Positions 23,754 to 32,640 of a DNA stretch of 64,000 bases are shown here, piece after piece. The stretch is from Hyphomicrobiales bacterium (GTDB lineage: Bacteria > Pseudomonadota > Alphaproteobacteria > Rhizobiales > Xanthobacteraceae), in contig JACPOA010000019.1 in NCBI GenBank assembly GCA_016185205.1, positions 1 to 64,000 on the forward strand, given 5' to 3'. Positions within the stretch are counted from its first letter, which is position 1; each line of letters opens with the position of its first letter. A model generated the notes under the pieces. It was given only the letters and a program-made list of their open reading frames with translations. It made no database searches and was not told where the DNA came from. The position numbers and the translations under genes are program-made.

Positions 23754-24623
23754 ATGACCGACGCCCCGACCACGCTGCGCCTTGCCATCGGCGACTATCC
23801 GCACACGCTGCCGCTCAAGCGCGGCGAGATCAGTTCGCCGTGGCTGAAGCTGGATTTCACCGAGATCAAGCCGATGCACAAGGCGTTCAAGCCGATGGTG
23901 CGCGAGCACGCCTACGATGCCAGCGAGATGGCGCTGGCGATCGTTCTGCAGGCGAAAATTCACAACAAGGGACTAAAACTGCTGCCGGCCGCGATGCTGG
24001 GGCGTTTTCAGCACGGCACGATTCTCCACAACACGGAGCGCGGCAGACTGGCGCCTGCAGACCTGGCGGGCCGGCGCATCGGCGTGCGCTCCTACAGCCA
24101 GACCACAGGCGCCTGGATTCGCGGCATCGTCGAGAACGATTACGGCGTCGATTTCAGCCGCGCGCAGTGGGTGACCTTCGAGGAGGGGCATGTGGCCGAG
24201 GCCAAGGAGCCTGCCGGCGTGATGCGCGCACGGCCCGATCAGGATATGACGAAAATGCTGCTGGCGGGCGAACTCGACGCTGCGATCTACGGCGCCGATA
24301 TGCCGAAAGACGAGCGCCTGCAAAGCGTCATTCCCGATCCGCAAGCCGCCGCGCGCGCCTGGTACGGCAAGCACGGCGTGGTGCCGGTCAATCACATGGT
24401 GGTGGTGACGGACGAGTTTGCGCGCGCCAACCCACCGGCGGTGGCCGAGTTCTACCGCATGCTGGAGGCGAGCAAAAAGGCAGCCGGGCTGCCGGCGGCC
24501 GGTGAGATCGACACGGTGCCGTTCGGCAAAGAGGCCAACCGGCCCTGCCTGGAGATGCTGATTTCCTATTGCGTCCAGCAGGGCCTGATCCCGCGCCGGC
24601 TGGAAGTCGACGAGCTTTCGTAG
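23754..24623 (+). CDS. 4,5-dihydroxyphthalate decarboxylase (Pht5)-like protein
   Basis: A 289-aa protein with no signal peptide and a solute-receptor-like fold. It matches proteins annotated as 4,5-dihydroxyphthalate decarboxylase: LRLAIGDYPHTLPLKRGEI, MHKAFKPMVREHAYDASEMA, GRFQHGTILHN, RRIGVRSYSQTTGAWIRGI and WYGKHGVVPVNHMVVV. The absence of a leader supports a cytosolic enzyme rather than a transporter receptor. It is divergent from the GalB-like gene with only 71 bp between, consistent with shared control of an aromatic-acid pathway. The exact substrate is not determinable. Confidence 0.8.
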   Translation: MTDAPTTLRLAIGDYPHTLPLKRGEISSPWLKLDFTEIKPMHKAFKPMVREHAYDASEMALAIVLQAKIHNKGLKLLPAAMLGRFQHGTILHNTERGRLAPADLAGRRIGVRSYSQTTGAWIRGIVENDYGVDFSRAQWVTFEEGHVAEAKEPAGVMRARPDQDMTKMLLAGELDAAIYGADMPKDERLQSVIPDPQAAARAWYGKHGVVPVNHMVVVTDEFARANPPAVAEFYRMLEASKKAAGLPAAGEIDTVPFGKEANRPCLEMLISYCVQQGLIPRRLEVDELS

Positions 24624-24790
24624 CCGACTTCAGGGCATTCGGACGTTACCAGCCCGCTGATCAAGCACTTCGTTGCAAGTTCGCGGGGGAACGGCAGCTT
24701 GGCTAATCCCCACGGCGCGGTTACATTCCAAAATTCCAACGAGCAGAGATGACTCAAGAGAACTTCGTCAGTCTTTTTCGGGAGCTACCA

Positions 24791-25759
24791 ATGTCGTTTC
24801 GCAGGCTTTGCCGCGCCGCTGTGCCAGCAATCCTTATCGCTGCAACCGCGTCGGCGAATGCACAACAATATCCTACCAGAGCCATACGCATGATCAGCCC
24901 CTATCCGGCCGGAAGCGCCTCGGACACCGTCACGCGCGTTGTGATGGACCAGGTTTCGCAACGCCTCGGGCAGCCGGTGGTGATTGAGATGCGGCCGGGC
25001 GCCGGCGGCAGCATCGGTTTCACGTCCGTCGCCCGCGCCGAGCCGGACGGCTACACGGTCGCAACCAGCTCGTCGTCGATGGCGACCGAAAGCGTGCTGC
25101 ACAAGACCCTGCCGTACGATCCGGTCAAAGATTTCGTTCACGTGGTTCTGCTCGGGACATCGCCGAACATTCTGGTCGCGTCCGCCAAAAGCGGGTTCAA
25201 GACCGTGGCCGATCTGGTCGCGGCGGCCAAGGCGAAGCCGGGCACGCTGACCTTCGCGTCCGCCGGCATCGGCTCCTCCTCACACATGGCCGCCGAGCGG
25301 TTCCGCCTGGCCGCCAACATCGACGTCCGCCATATCCCCTTCAAGGAAGGCGGCCTGATGCAGGTGATGGCGGGCAATATCGATTTCTACTTCATTCCGC
25401 TGGCGGCCGCGGCATCCGCACTCAACAACGATAAGCTGATCGTGCTGGCGGTCAGCGCGCCCAAACGCGTGCCGCTCTTGCCGAACGTTCCGTCCGTCAC
25501 CGAGCTCGGCTATCCGGACGCCGTCTTCCGCTTCTGGAACGGCATATCGGCGCCGGCCAAGACGCCGCGCGAGGCCGTCAACAAGCTGCACGACGTCACC
25601 AACGAGGTACTGAAGGATCCGGCGCTGCAGGAAAAGCTCGCCAAGCTCGGGGTCGAACCCGCGCAGATGAGCGTCGAGGAGTTCGACAAGTTCTTCCGCG
25701 ACGATTTCAAGGCGACGGCGGAGCTCGCCCAGCAAGCCGGTCTCAAGCCGGTCGACTGA
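24791..25759 (+). CDS. Bug/TctC-type tripartite tricarboxylate receptor
   Basis: A 322-aa periplasmic receptor, the second Bug protein in 3 kb. The signal peptide ends ASANAQ/Q near residue 25, followed by QYPTRAIRMISPYPAGSASDTV, VVIEMRPGAGGSIGFTSVARAEPDGYT, HIPFKEGGLMQVMAGNIDFYF and a typical C-terminus. The ATG at 24791 is used because GGGAG lies 7 nt before it; the track's 24749 start is not supported. It is followed by an M24 hydrolase gene on the same strand. No cognate membrane subunits are present. Confidence 0.92.
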   Translation: MSFRRLCRAAVPAILIAATASANAQQYPTRAIRMISPYPAGSASDTVTRVVMDQVSQRLGQPVVIEMRPGAGGSIGFTSVARAEPDGYTVATSSSSMATESVLHKTLPYDPVKDFVHVVLLGTSPNILVASAKSGFKTVADLVAAAKAKPGTLTFASAGIGSSSHMAAERFRLAANIDVRHIPFKEGGLMQVMAGNIDFYFIPLAAAASALNNDKLIVLAVSAPKRVPLLPNVPSVTELGYPDAVFRFWNGISAPAKTPREAVNKLHDVTNEVLKDPALQEKLAKLGVEPAQMSVEEFDKFFRDDFKATAELAQQAGLKPVD

Positions 25760-25840
25760 CCCGCGCACGCACCAAGCCCGCCTGGCAAATTCGCTTTGCG
25801 TTCGCAGGGCGCCGTCATCCATAACTCGGGAATCCTCACA

Positions 25841-27145
25841 ATGGCTGTCACTCCGCCCCGCATCGGCCCGCAGCCGTGGGATGTCGTGCGCGGCAAGCTC
25901 GACCAGTCGCTGCCCTTCGCCAATATGCGCGACACGCCCTATTACCGCGACGCCGTTTGGGAGCAGTTCTCCAAGGCCGAATACGAGCGCCGCTATCGCG
26001 CCTTGCGGGGCAAGATGCGCGAGCAAAAACTCGACGTGGCGATCGTCCCGGGCGGGCCCAGTCATTGGAGCTTTGGTGGCGGCATGCTGTGGCTGACCGG
26101 CCACTGGGAATGGCACGCGCTGTCGAGCTATGTGCTGGTCCCGCTCGCAGGCGAGCCCACCTTGATCTATTCCATGGGCGGCACGCACGCCGAAGCGGTG
26201 CGCCGGCAGGTCGAGGTCGCAGTCCAAGACGTCCGTCATAGCCGCAACGGCCGCTATGCCGATATCATGGTCGAGCGCATCCGCGAGCTGAAACTCGAAC
26301 GCGGCCGCATCGGGCTGATGGAGATCGATCCGCGGCATGCCGACTACCTGCCGGTCAACCAGTACAACGTGCTGCGCGAGAATCTGCCCGACGCGGAACT
26401 GATATTCACCCAAGGCTTCTTGCACGAGCTGCTGTCGATTCATAGTGCCGAGGAGCTCGATTGCGTGCGCAAGGCCGGTGTGCTGTGCCGCAACGCCATG
26501 GACGCGATGGTGGCGCGGGCGCGTCCGGGCGTCAAAGAGTACGAGCTGCGCGCGGCGGCGGGCGCGGCGATCATGGAGGGCGGCGGCGATATCGATTTTC
26601 TCATCATCGGCTCGACGCCGATGGCAAACCCGTCGATGATTTTCGGCAACCCGCGCCCTTCCAGCCGCGTGCTGCGGAAAGGCGACATCGTCAATATGGA
26701 GCTGGCCGCCGGCTATCGCGGCTACACGGCGCAGATCGGCTCACCCATCTGCGTGGGCGAACCCACCGAGATGGTGAAAAAGTTCTGGCACGACATCGCG
26801 CTGCCCGGTTACCGGCGCATCATTGCCGAGATCGCGCCGGGCAAGCCGGTGGAAGCCATGCGCACCGCCAGCAGATTCTTCCGCGATAACGGCTATCAGT
26901 CGCGGCCCACCCAGTGCCACGGCATCGATCTCGTCACCGACAAGCCGCACGTCGTCGCCGAGCACGTCGCCGCGGAGAGCTTCGAGCAGGTCTTGCAGCC
27001 CGGCATGGTGATCATGGCGGAACCCAATCCGATCACGCCGGACGGTCTGTTCGGCATTTTCCTCGGCCACACCTTCATCGTCACCGACAGCGGGCACGAG
27101 GTTGTTGACGACTTTCCGTTGGAGATCGCGGTCGCGCGGGCCTGA
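25841..27145 (+). CDS. M24 family metallopeptidase-fold protein (Xaa-Pro peptidase/creatinase type)
   Basis: A 434-aa protein. The N-terminal creatinase-type domain (KAEYERRYRALRGKMREQKLD) is followed by the pita-bread M24 domain from about residue 195 (IHSAEELDCVRKAGVLCRNAM). The usual metal-ligand run is degenerate: GDIVNMELAAGYRGYTAQIGSPI replaces the D-x10-D motif with Glu and Gln. Later blocks are HGIDLVTDKPH and PGMVIMAEPNPITPDG. It may therefore be a non-peptidase member, such as an amidinohydrolase or decarboxylase-like enzyme. The start at 25841 follows CGGGA; the 25796 start is less likely. It may be co-transcribed with the Bug receptor. Confidence 0.78.
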   Translation: MAVTPPRIGPQPWDVVRGKLDQSLPFANMRDTPYYRDAVWEQFSKAEYERRYRALRGKMREQKLDVAIVPGGPSHWSFGGGMLWLTGHWEWHALSSYVLVPLAGEPTLIYSMGGTHAEAVRRQVEVAVQDVRHSRNGRYADIMVERIRELKLERGRIGLMEIDPRHADYLPVNQYNVLRENLPDAELIFTQGFLHELLSIHSAEELDCVRKAGVLCRNAMDAMVARARPGVKEYELRAAAGAAIMEGGGDIDFLIIGSTPMANPSMIFGNPRPSSRVLRKGDIVNMELAAGYRGYTAQIGSPICVGEPTEMVKKFWHDIALPGYRRIIAEIAPGKPVEAMRTASRFFRDNGYQSRPTQCHGIDLVTDKPHVVAEHVAAESFEQVLQPGMVIMAEPNPITPDGLFGIFLGHTFIVTDSGHEVVDDFPLEIAVARA

Positions 27146-27545
27146 CTTCCGCTTCGCAGGAGCCTAGAGCGCGGTGGCCCGTTCACGCGCTGGGTTTTTG
27201 GATGAGGCCTCACCCCAAAAGCCATAACGGGCAGACCGTCGTCTGCCCGTCACAAGCTCTCGGATCCATTTCCGGGCCGCACGCGTGAGCGCGCAACACG
27301 GTACCCAGTAACTGAGAGCCAGGGCCGGCAAATACGGACCACGACTGCTGCAAGCAGCAGCCACGTTCCATGCCCGTTCCGGTCATGGCGGCCGTCCGTG
27401 TCCGGCGGAGCCGAAGATGGGTGACCTGGAGTGAATGCTACGCGCATGCGTTGACGGCGCAAGGGCGGCTTTCATGCTGTGAATAATTGCGAGGACGGAT
27501 TATGGCGGTCGCGCTTGGCGCCTGGGCCGGGACGACGAAGATTGT

Positions 27546-27576
27546 TCTTGACAAGAATCCTATAGGATAGTAATCA
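27546..27576 (+). promoter_or_regulatory. Candidate promoter with overlapping palindromes
   Basis: A consensus TTGACA (27548-27553) lies inside the dyad TCTTGACAAGA and is followed at once by the perfect 12-bp palindrome ATCCTATAGGAT (27557-27568). A weak -10 (TAATCA) sits at 17-bp spacing. This looks like a repressor-controlled promoter, about 400 bp upstream of the amidase start. Confidence 0.4.
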
Positions 27577-27908
27577 TGTGGCGTCTGTGCCCGCACCGGG
27601 CAGCGTCTCGAGCGTCGCCCGGCCGAGGTTCAGGGAGGTGGCCAAGGTGGAGCGCCGGGAGGCGCTGCGCCCTACGTCACTGGGCGCGCACGCCCCGAAG
27701 CGGTCACCCCGGGTAACCGGGGGAGGGCCGTGGGCGTGCAGGCGGGCCGATCGCAAGGCTCGCCTAAAGGGGCCTCGTCAGCCTCTGGCGCCTCCCGCCG
27801 CTCCACCGGCCCCCGTCGCGGGGGCTGCGCTCCGCTTTCGGCAGCGGGGCGACGTGGCATAGCTCGGGCGCATTCGCGCCGCGAGAACGCGGAAGCTTGC
27901 CAACTTCA

Positions 27909-27947
27909 TCATTCCGGGTCTGGCGCTTGCGCGCTGGCGCGGAATGA
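27909..27947. repeat. Short Rhizobiales-type intergenic hairpin repeat
   Basis: An 8-bp inverted repeat TCATTCCG/CGGAATGA encloses a GC-rich middle. It resembles the scattered intergenic palindromes of Bradyrhizobium-type genomes and lies 32 bp upstream of the amidase start. Confidence 0.5.
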
Positions 27948-27978
27948 CGGAAGTGTCGTGGCGAAAAGGAGTTCGCTT

Positions 27979-29295
27979 ATGACCACCCTATCGGCGCACG
28001 ACCGGCTCGAGGCCGCGCTGGCGCGCATCGACGCTTCCGATGGCGAGGGCGCGCGCGCCTGTCTCACCGTCTATCGCGAAGCCGCGCGCGCGGCCGCGAC
28101 CGCCGCCGATGCGCGCGCGCGCGCCGGCATTTCGCTCGGGCCGCTCGACGGCGTGATCGTGTCCATCAAGGATCTGTTCGACGTCGCCGGTGAAGTGACG
28201 CGCGCCGGCTCCAAGGTGTTGGCCGAGGAAGGCAAACCGGCCGAGCGCGATGCGCCGGTGGTGCGCGCACTGCGCGCCGGCGGTGCGGTCATTGTCGCCA
28301 AGACCAATATGACCGAGTTCGCTTTTTCCGGCGTCGGCATGAATCCGCATTACGGCACGCCCGGCAATCCGGCCGACCGCGCGCGCATTCCCGGCGGCTC
28401 GACGTCGGGCGGCGCGGTTGCGGTGGCCGATGGCATGTGCGAGATCGCCATCGGCAGCGATACCGGCGGCTCCACCCGCATTCCGGGCGCGCTCTGCGGC
28501 CTGGTCGGCTTCAAGCCGAGCCGCCAGCGCATTTCCATCGCCGGCGTATTTCCGCTCGCCGCCAGCATCGATTCGGTCGGCCCGATTGCGCGCAGTGTCG
28601 CCGACATCGCCAAAGCTGATCAAGTATTGGCCGACGCGGTGGTGGCGGGCGACGACTTCGCCGCGCTCGAGCCGGCGCCGCTCGCAGGCCTTCGTATCGG
28701 CATTGCGCAGGGCGCGCCGCTGGAAAATCTTGACGAGGCGGTGGCCAAGCGCTTTCCGCAAGCCATCGACCGGCTGGAAAAGGCCGGCTGCCGGCTTTCC
28801 AACGAGAAACTGGCGCCGCTCGAAGGCCAGGCGCGTGTCAACGCGCGCGGTGGCGTGCAGCCGGTGGAAGCCTTTGCCCTGCATCGCGACCGGCTCGACC
28901 GGCGCGGCGCCGACATCGATCCGAACGTGCGCGGGCGGCTGGAGCGGGCGCGCGGCATCGGCGCCGCCGACTTTATCGAGATGGTCAACGAGCGCGCCAC
29001 GCTGATCGCGGCGATGGATGCGCGGCTCGCCGATATCGACGTGCTGGCGCTGCCGACCACGCCAATCGTGGCGCCCACCATCGCGGAGATGATGGCGCCG
29101 GAGGTATTCGCGCGCAAGAATGCCATGCTGCTGCGCAACACCTCGATCGCCAATTTCTTCGATCTGTGCGCCATCTCGCTGCCGCTGCCGCGCGAGGGCG
29201 GCCTGCCGACCGGGCTGATGCTGTTCGTGCGCAACGGCCACGACCGGCGGCTGTTCCGCATCGCAGCGGCCATCGAGCGGTTGCTGGCGGGTTGA
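27979..29295 (+). CDS. Amidase (amidase signature family)
   Basis: A 438-aa cytosolic amide hydrolase of the AS family. The Ser-cisSer-Lys triad is visible: Lys in DGVIVSIKDLFDV (about residue 62), the cis-Ser in IPGGSTSGGAVAVA, and the nucleophile Ser in AIGSDTGGSTRIPGALCGLVGFKP. The track ORF runs in from 27730, but AAGGAG 7-8 nt before the ATG at 27979 and the start of family similarity fix the start. It precedes a branched-chain-amino-acid-type importer on the same strand, so the imported solute may be an amide. The physiological substrate is unknown. Confidence 0.9.
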   Translation: MTTLSAHDRLEAALARIDASDGEGARACLTVYREAARAAATAADARARAGISLGPLDGVIVSIKDLFDVAGEVTRAGSKVLAEEGKPAERDAPVVRALRAGGAVIVAKTNMTEFAFSGVGMNPHYGTPGNPADRARIPGGSTSGGAVAVADGMCEIAIGSDTGGSTRIPGALCGLVGFKPSRQRISIAGVFPLAASIDSVGPIARSVADIAKADQVLADAVVAGDDFAALEPAPLAGLRIGIAQGAPLENLDEAVAKRFPQAIDRLEKAGCRLSNEKLAPLEGQARVNARGGVQPVEAFALHRDRLDRRGADIDPNVRGRLERARGIGAADFIEMVNERATLIAAMDARLADIDVLALPTTPIVAPTIAEMMAPEVFARKNAMLLRNTSIANFFDLCAISLPLPREGGLPTGLMLFVRNGHDRRLFRIAAAIERLLAG

Positions 29296-29379
29296 CTGGC
29301 GTTTTTCGGCCCTTGTGAGACGCGCAACAAATCCGCATGATCCGGTAGGGGCCGAGTACTGGGCCAGGGAGGAATTCCA

Positions 29380-30627
29380 ATGAAACGCAAATCACCATCG
29401 AAAACCGCGAGATTAACCCGCCGCAGCTTCAGCGCCGGGCTTGGCGCCGCCGGATTTGTCGCCGGGACCGCGCCTTTCAACATCGTGCGCGCGCAAGGGG
29501 CGGCCTTGAAAGTGGGCGTGCTGCTGCCGCGTTCCGGCGTGCAGGCCGGCATCGGCCAGGACTGCCAGCGCGGCGTTGATATCACGGCGGGTATTCTGAA
29601 GGATCTCGGCCTGCCGGCGCTGCAGATCATGAACGCCGACACCGAGACCAACGTCGAAACCGCGCGGGCGCGGGCCGAGAAGCTGATCGGCGAGGGCGCC
29701 CAGCTGCTGGTCGGCGCCTTCGATTCCGGGCAGAGCTCGGCCATCGCGCAAGTCGCCGAGCAGAAGGGCATCCCCTACGTCATCAACATCGCCGCCGCCC
29801 CGCCGATCACCGAGCAGGGCTACAAGTTCGTGTTCCGCAACTTCCCGACCGCCGGCATGATCCTGCGCGACGCCTTCGTCGATCAGTTGCAAGTGTTCGA
29901 GATCACCGGCGGGGCACCGAAGACCGCGGTGTTCATGCACGTCAACGACACCTTCGGCATGGCGATGAAGGGCGGTATCGGCGCGGTGATGCCGAAATTC
30001 AACCTGCCGTACAAGATCGTCGAGACGATCGCCTACGATCCGGCGGCGCGCGACCTGTCGGTGGAAATCTCGAAAGCCAAGGCGACCGGCGCCGACGCAT
30101 TGCTGATGGTCAGCCGGCTCAACGATGCCATTCTGCTCACGCGCGAACTGGTCAAGCAGCGCTGGACGCCGATGACGATTTTGAGCATGGGCCCGGGCTG
30201 GTACGAGGATCAGTATCTCAAGACTCTCGGCAAGCTGTCCGACGGACCGCTGAGCTTCGTGCCCTGGTACGATCCGAACAAGAAGCTGTCGAAGCAGCTC
30301 GAGGCCGCGCTCGCCAAGACGCATGCGGGCGTCAACCTGAACGTCAACCACGTCTACACCTTCGAGGCGCTGCTGATCGCCGCCGACGCCTACAAGCGCG
30401 CCGGCTCGACCGATCCGAAGGCGCTTGCCGACGCCGTGCGCACGACCAACATCAAAGACAATGTCACCATCGGCCCTGGCATCCAGTTCGACGCCAAAGG
30501 CCAAAACGACAAGATCGTTGGCGGCACCATCCAGAACCGCGGCGGCAAGCTGATCACCGTGGCGCCTAAGGAAGCGGCCAACGGCAAGCCGGAATGGCCG
30601 CTGAAGCCCTACGACAAACGCGGCTGA
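29380..30627 (+). CDS. Liv-type ABC receptor with Tat signal
   Basis: A periplasmic substrate-binding protein of the leucine/isoleucine/valine type (Peripla_BP_6), 415 aa. It has a twin-arginine signal, TRRSFSAGLGAAGFVAG, so it is exported folded. The domain begins LKVGVLLPRSGVQAGIGQD and continues with VETARARAEKLIGEGAQLLVGAFDSGQ and IVETIAYDPAARDLSVEISK. It heads a complete livHMGF set. Such systems in Rhizobiales often carry aromatic acids or amides rather than amino acids; the amidase gene just upstream points the same way. Confidence 0.92.
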   Translation: MKRKSPSKTARLTRRSFSAGLGAAGFVAGTAPFNIVRAQGAALKVGVLLPRSGVQAGIGQDCQRGVDITAGILKDLGLPALQIMNADTETNVETARARAEKLIGEGAQLLVGAFDSGQSSAIAQVAEQKGIPYVINIAAAPPITEQGYKFVFRNFPTAGMILRDAFVDQLQVFEITGGAPKTAVFMHVNDTFGMAMKGGIGAVMPKFNLPYKIVETIAYDPAARDLSVEISKAKATGADALLMVSRLNDAILLTRELVKQRWTPMTILSMGPGWYEDQYLKTLGKLSDGPLSFVPWYDPNKKLSKQLEAALAKTHAGVNLNVNHVYTFEALLIAADAYKRAGSTDPKALADAVRTTNIKDNVTIGPGIQFDAKGQNDKIVGGTIQNRGGKLITVAPKEAANGKPEWPLKPYDKRG

Positions 30628-30646
30628 GGCGCGCCATTCTATTCCT

Positions 30647-30736
30647 GTCATTGCCGGGCCGCCGCGAAAGCGGCGAGACCCGGCAATCCATCATTTAACG
30701 GAAAAGATGGATGCGCGGGTCAAGCCCGCGCATGAC
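30647..30736. repeat. Compound Rhizobiales intergenic palindrome
   Basis: About 90 bp with outer ends GTCAT and ATGAC. It contains two hairpins: TTGCCGGG...CCCGGCAA enclosing GCCGC...GCGGC, and ATGCGCGGG...CCCGCGCAT. This is the common intergenic repeat form of Bradyrhizobium-like genomes. It lies between the receptor gene and livH and could adjust their relative mRNA levels. Confidence 0.75.
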
Positions 30737-30752
30737 AGGGGAGGGGAAACCA

Positions 30753-31628
30753 TTGCCGGCAGATATCTATCTCAATGTCGCCGTCGGCGGCGTATTGACT
30801 GGCCTGGTCTACGGCCTGATGGCGCTCGGCCTGTCGGTGATTTTCGGCGTGGTGCGCGTGGTCAATTTCGCCCACGGCGAGATGATGACCATCGCCATGT
30901 ATATCGCGGTAACGCTGTTCTCGGCCTTTCATCTCGATCCGCTGCTGATGCTGGTGCCGATCGCCGCGGTGCTGTTCGCCTTTGGCTACGTGCTGCAGGC
31001 CGGTATGATCAACGCCTTCATCACCCGGCCCGAGCACAGCCAGTTCCTGCTGCTGGTCGCGCTCGCGATCATCATCGTCAATGTGCTGCTGATCCTGTTC
31101 GGGCCGGACGCGCAGAGTGTGCAGACCTCCTATTCGTTTGACAGTTTCCAGATCGGCCCGCTCATCGTCGACGCCACCAAGGCCTATGCCGGCATCGCGG
31201 CCATCGTGGTCGCGCTCGCGCTGTTCGTGTTCTTCCGCTCCACGCGCGTCGGCACCGCGATCCGCGCCTGCGCCGACAATTACACCGGCGCGCTGGTGGT
31301 CGGGCTCGACGTCAAGCACCTCTATGCGCTGACCTTCGGCCTGGGCGCGGCCTGCGTCGGCGCCGCCGGCGTGATGCTGGTGCTGATCGTCGATGTGACG
31401 CCGCCGCTCGGGCCAGCCTACACCCTGCTCGCCTTCGTCATCGTCATTACCGGTGGCCTCGGCTCGATGCCGGGCGCGCTCATCGGCGGGCTCCTGATCG
31501 GGCTGACCGAGGCGATGGCCGGACTGCTGTTCACGCCCTCGGCCAAGAGCATGTTCGCCTTCGCCATCCTGGTGCTGGTGTTGCTGTTCCGCCCGCAAGG
31601 CATCATGGGCAAGAGAACCACATCATGA
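30753..31628 (+). CDS. livH: Branched-chain-type ABC permease LivH
   Basis: An inner-membrane permease of 291 aa. The family N-terminus is clear: IYLNVAVGGVLTGLVYGLMALGLSVIFGVVRVVNFAHGEMM, followed by repeated hydrophobic helices, IRACADNYTGALVVGLDV and GGLGSMPGALIGGLLIGL. The track start at 30711 lies within an intergenic repeat and would add a foreign leader; the TTG at 30753 follows GAGGGGAA at proper spacing and gives a normal LivH start, while the ATG at 30732 is possible. It forms the heterodimeric pore with LivM. Confidence 0.9.
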   Translation: MPADIYLNVAVGGVLTGLVYGLMALGLSVIFGVVRVVNFAHGEMMTIAMYIAVTLFSAFHLDPLLMLVPIAAVLFAFGYVLQAGMINAFITRPEHSQFLLLVALAIIIVNVLLILFGPDAQSVQTSYSFDSFQIGPLIVDATKAYAGIAAIVVALALFVFFRSTRVGTAIRACADNYTGALVVGLDVKHLYALTFGLGAACVGAAGVMLVLIVDVTPPLGPAYTLLAFVIVITGGLGSMPGALIGGLLIGLTEAMAGLLFTPSAKSMFAFAILVLVLLFRPQGIMGKRTTS

Positions 31629-31635
31629 GGTCAGC

Positions 31636-32640
31636 ATGATCGCGCGTCTGATCGAAGGCGTGCCGCGCCGGGCTTTGCTGCTGCTGGGCGTGTTGCTGGT
31701 GGCGCTGATCGTGGCGCCGCTGATCGCCAGCGATTACCTGCTCACGGTTCTGATCCTAATCCTGTACTTCGCCTATATCGGGCAGGCATGGAACATCATG
31801 ATGGGCTTTGCCGGGCAGTTGTCGCTCGGGCACGCGCTTTATGTGGGCCTGGGCGCCTATGCGGCGGCCTCGTTCTACGTGCATTTCGGCATCGGGCCGT
31901 GGCTTGGCCTGATGGTCGCGGTGCCGGTAGCGGCGCTGGCCGGCGCCTTCATCGGTTTCCTGGCGTTTCGCTTTCGCGTCGCCGGCGTCTATTTCGCCAT
32001 CCTGACCATCGCGGTGGCGGAATTCGCCCGCGTCGGCTTCGACCATTGGGGCTGGACCAGCGGATCGTCCGGCCTGTTCCTGCCGGTCGCGCAATATACC
32101 CACAACGATCTCTGGCTGCTGCGCGGGCATCCGGTGATGTTCTACTATGTCATTCTCGCCGCCAGCGTGCTCGCCTTCATTCTCTGCCGCGCGCTGCTGC
32201 AGAGCCGCGTCGGCTATTTCTGGCTGGCGATCCGCGAGGACGAGGAAGCCGCCCGCTCGGCCGGCATCGACACCTTCCACTACAAGATGGTGGCGGTGGT
32301 GATCTCGGCCGCCATGACGTCGTTTGCCGGCGTGTTCTATGCGTTTTTCTACAACAACCTGTTTCCCGAGCAGGTGTTTCACATATCGCGCTCGATCGAG
32401 ATCATCCTGGGGCCGATCGTCGGCGGCATCGGCACCTTGTTCGGACCCGTGCTCGGAGCTTTCGTGCTGACGGGCCTGGCCGAAACGCTCACCGCCGCGC
32501 TGGCGGCCGCCGGCGTCGATCTGCCGGGCGCCAAGCAGGTGTTCTACGGCATCTGCCTGCTGCTGGTGATCATGGCGCTGCCGGACGGCATCTGGCCGTG
32601 GCTGTCCAAGCGCATCGGTCTGGCGGAGCGCGACAAATGA
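31636..32640 (+). CDS. livM: Branched-chain-type ABC permease LivM
   Basis: An inner-membrane permease of 334 aa. It has several hydrophobic helices, the LivM blocks LYFAYIGQAWNIMMGFAGQLSLGHALYVGLGAYAAA and FLAFRFRVAGVYFAILTIAVAEFAR, and the coupling segment IREDEEAARSAGIDTFHYK. It starts 8 nt after livH, and its stop overlaps the livG start (ATGA). Confidence 0.92.
   Translation: MIARLIEGVPRRALLLLGVLLVALIVAPLIASDYLLTVLILILYFAYIGQAWNIMMGFAGQLSLGHALYVGLGAYAAASFYVHFGIGPWLGLMVAVPVAALAGAFIGFLAFRFRVAGVYFAILTIAVAEFARVGFDHWGWTSGSSGLFLPVAQYTHNDLWLLRGHPVMFYYVILAASVLAFILCRALLQSRVGYFWLAIREDEEAARSAGIDTFHYKMVAVVISAAMTSFAGVFYAFFYNNLFPEQVFHISRSIEIILGPIVGGIGTLFGPVLGAFVLTGLAETLTAALAAAGVDLPGAKQVFYGICLLLVIMALPDGIWPWLSKRIGLAERDK

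Larger units (their letters stand above)
27146..27978. other. 833-bp intergenic region with hairpins and a promoter-like site
   Basis: No convincing gene is seen; the short ORFs here are Arg/Pro-rich and lack family features. It contains a hairpin ACGGGCAGAC/GTCTGCCCGT (27227-27250), a promoter-like TTGACA flanked by two palindromes (27546-27568), a GC-rich structured stretch with stems such as GCCCCCG/CGGGGGC (27809-27825), and a Rhizobiales-style hairpin with TCATTCCG/CGGAATGA ends (27909-27947). It may be a long structured leader of the amidase gene or decayed mobile DNA. Confidence 0.5.

Noticed and set aside
23754-24623. Pht5-like protein considered as a periplasmic receptor
   Set aside because: No signal peptide precedes the domain at the only plausible start, so a cytosolic enzyme is preferred.
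27250-27462. 70-aa and similar short ORFs in the 27.1-27.9 kb gap
   Set aside because: Arg/Pro-rich, no ribosome-binding site or family motif; more likely decayed or structured non-coding DNA.
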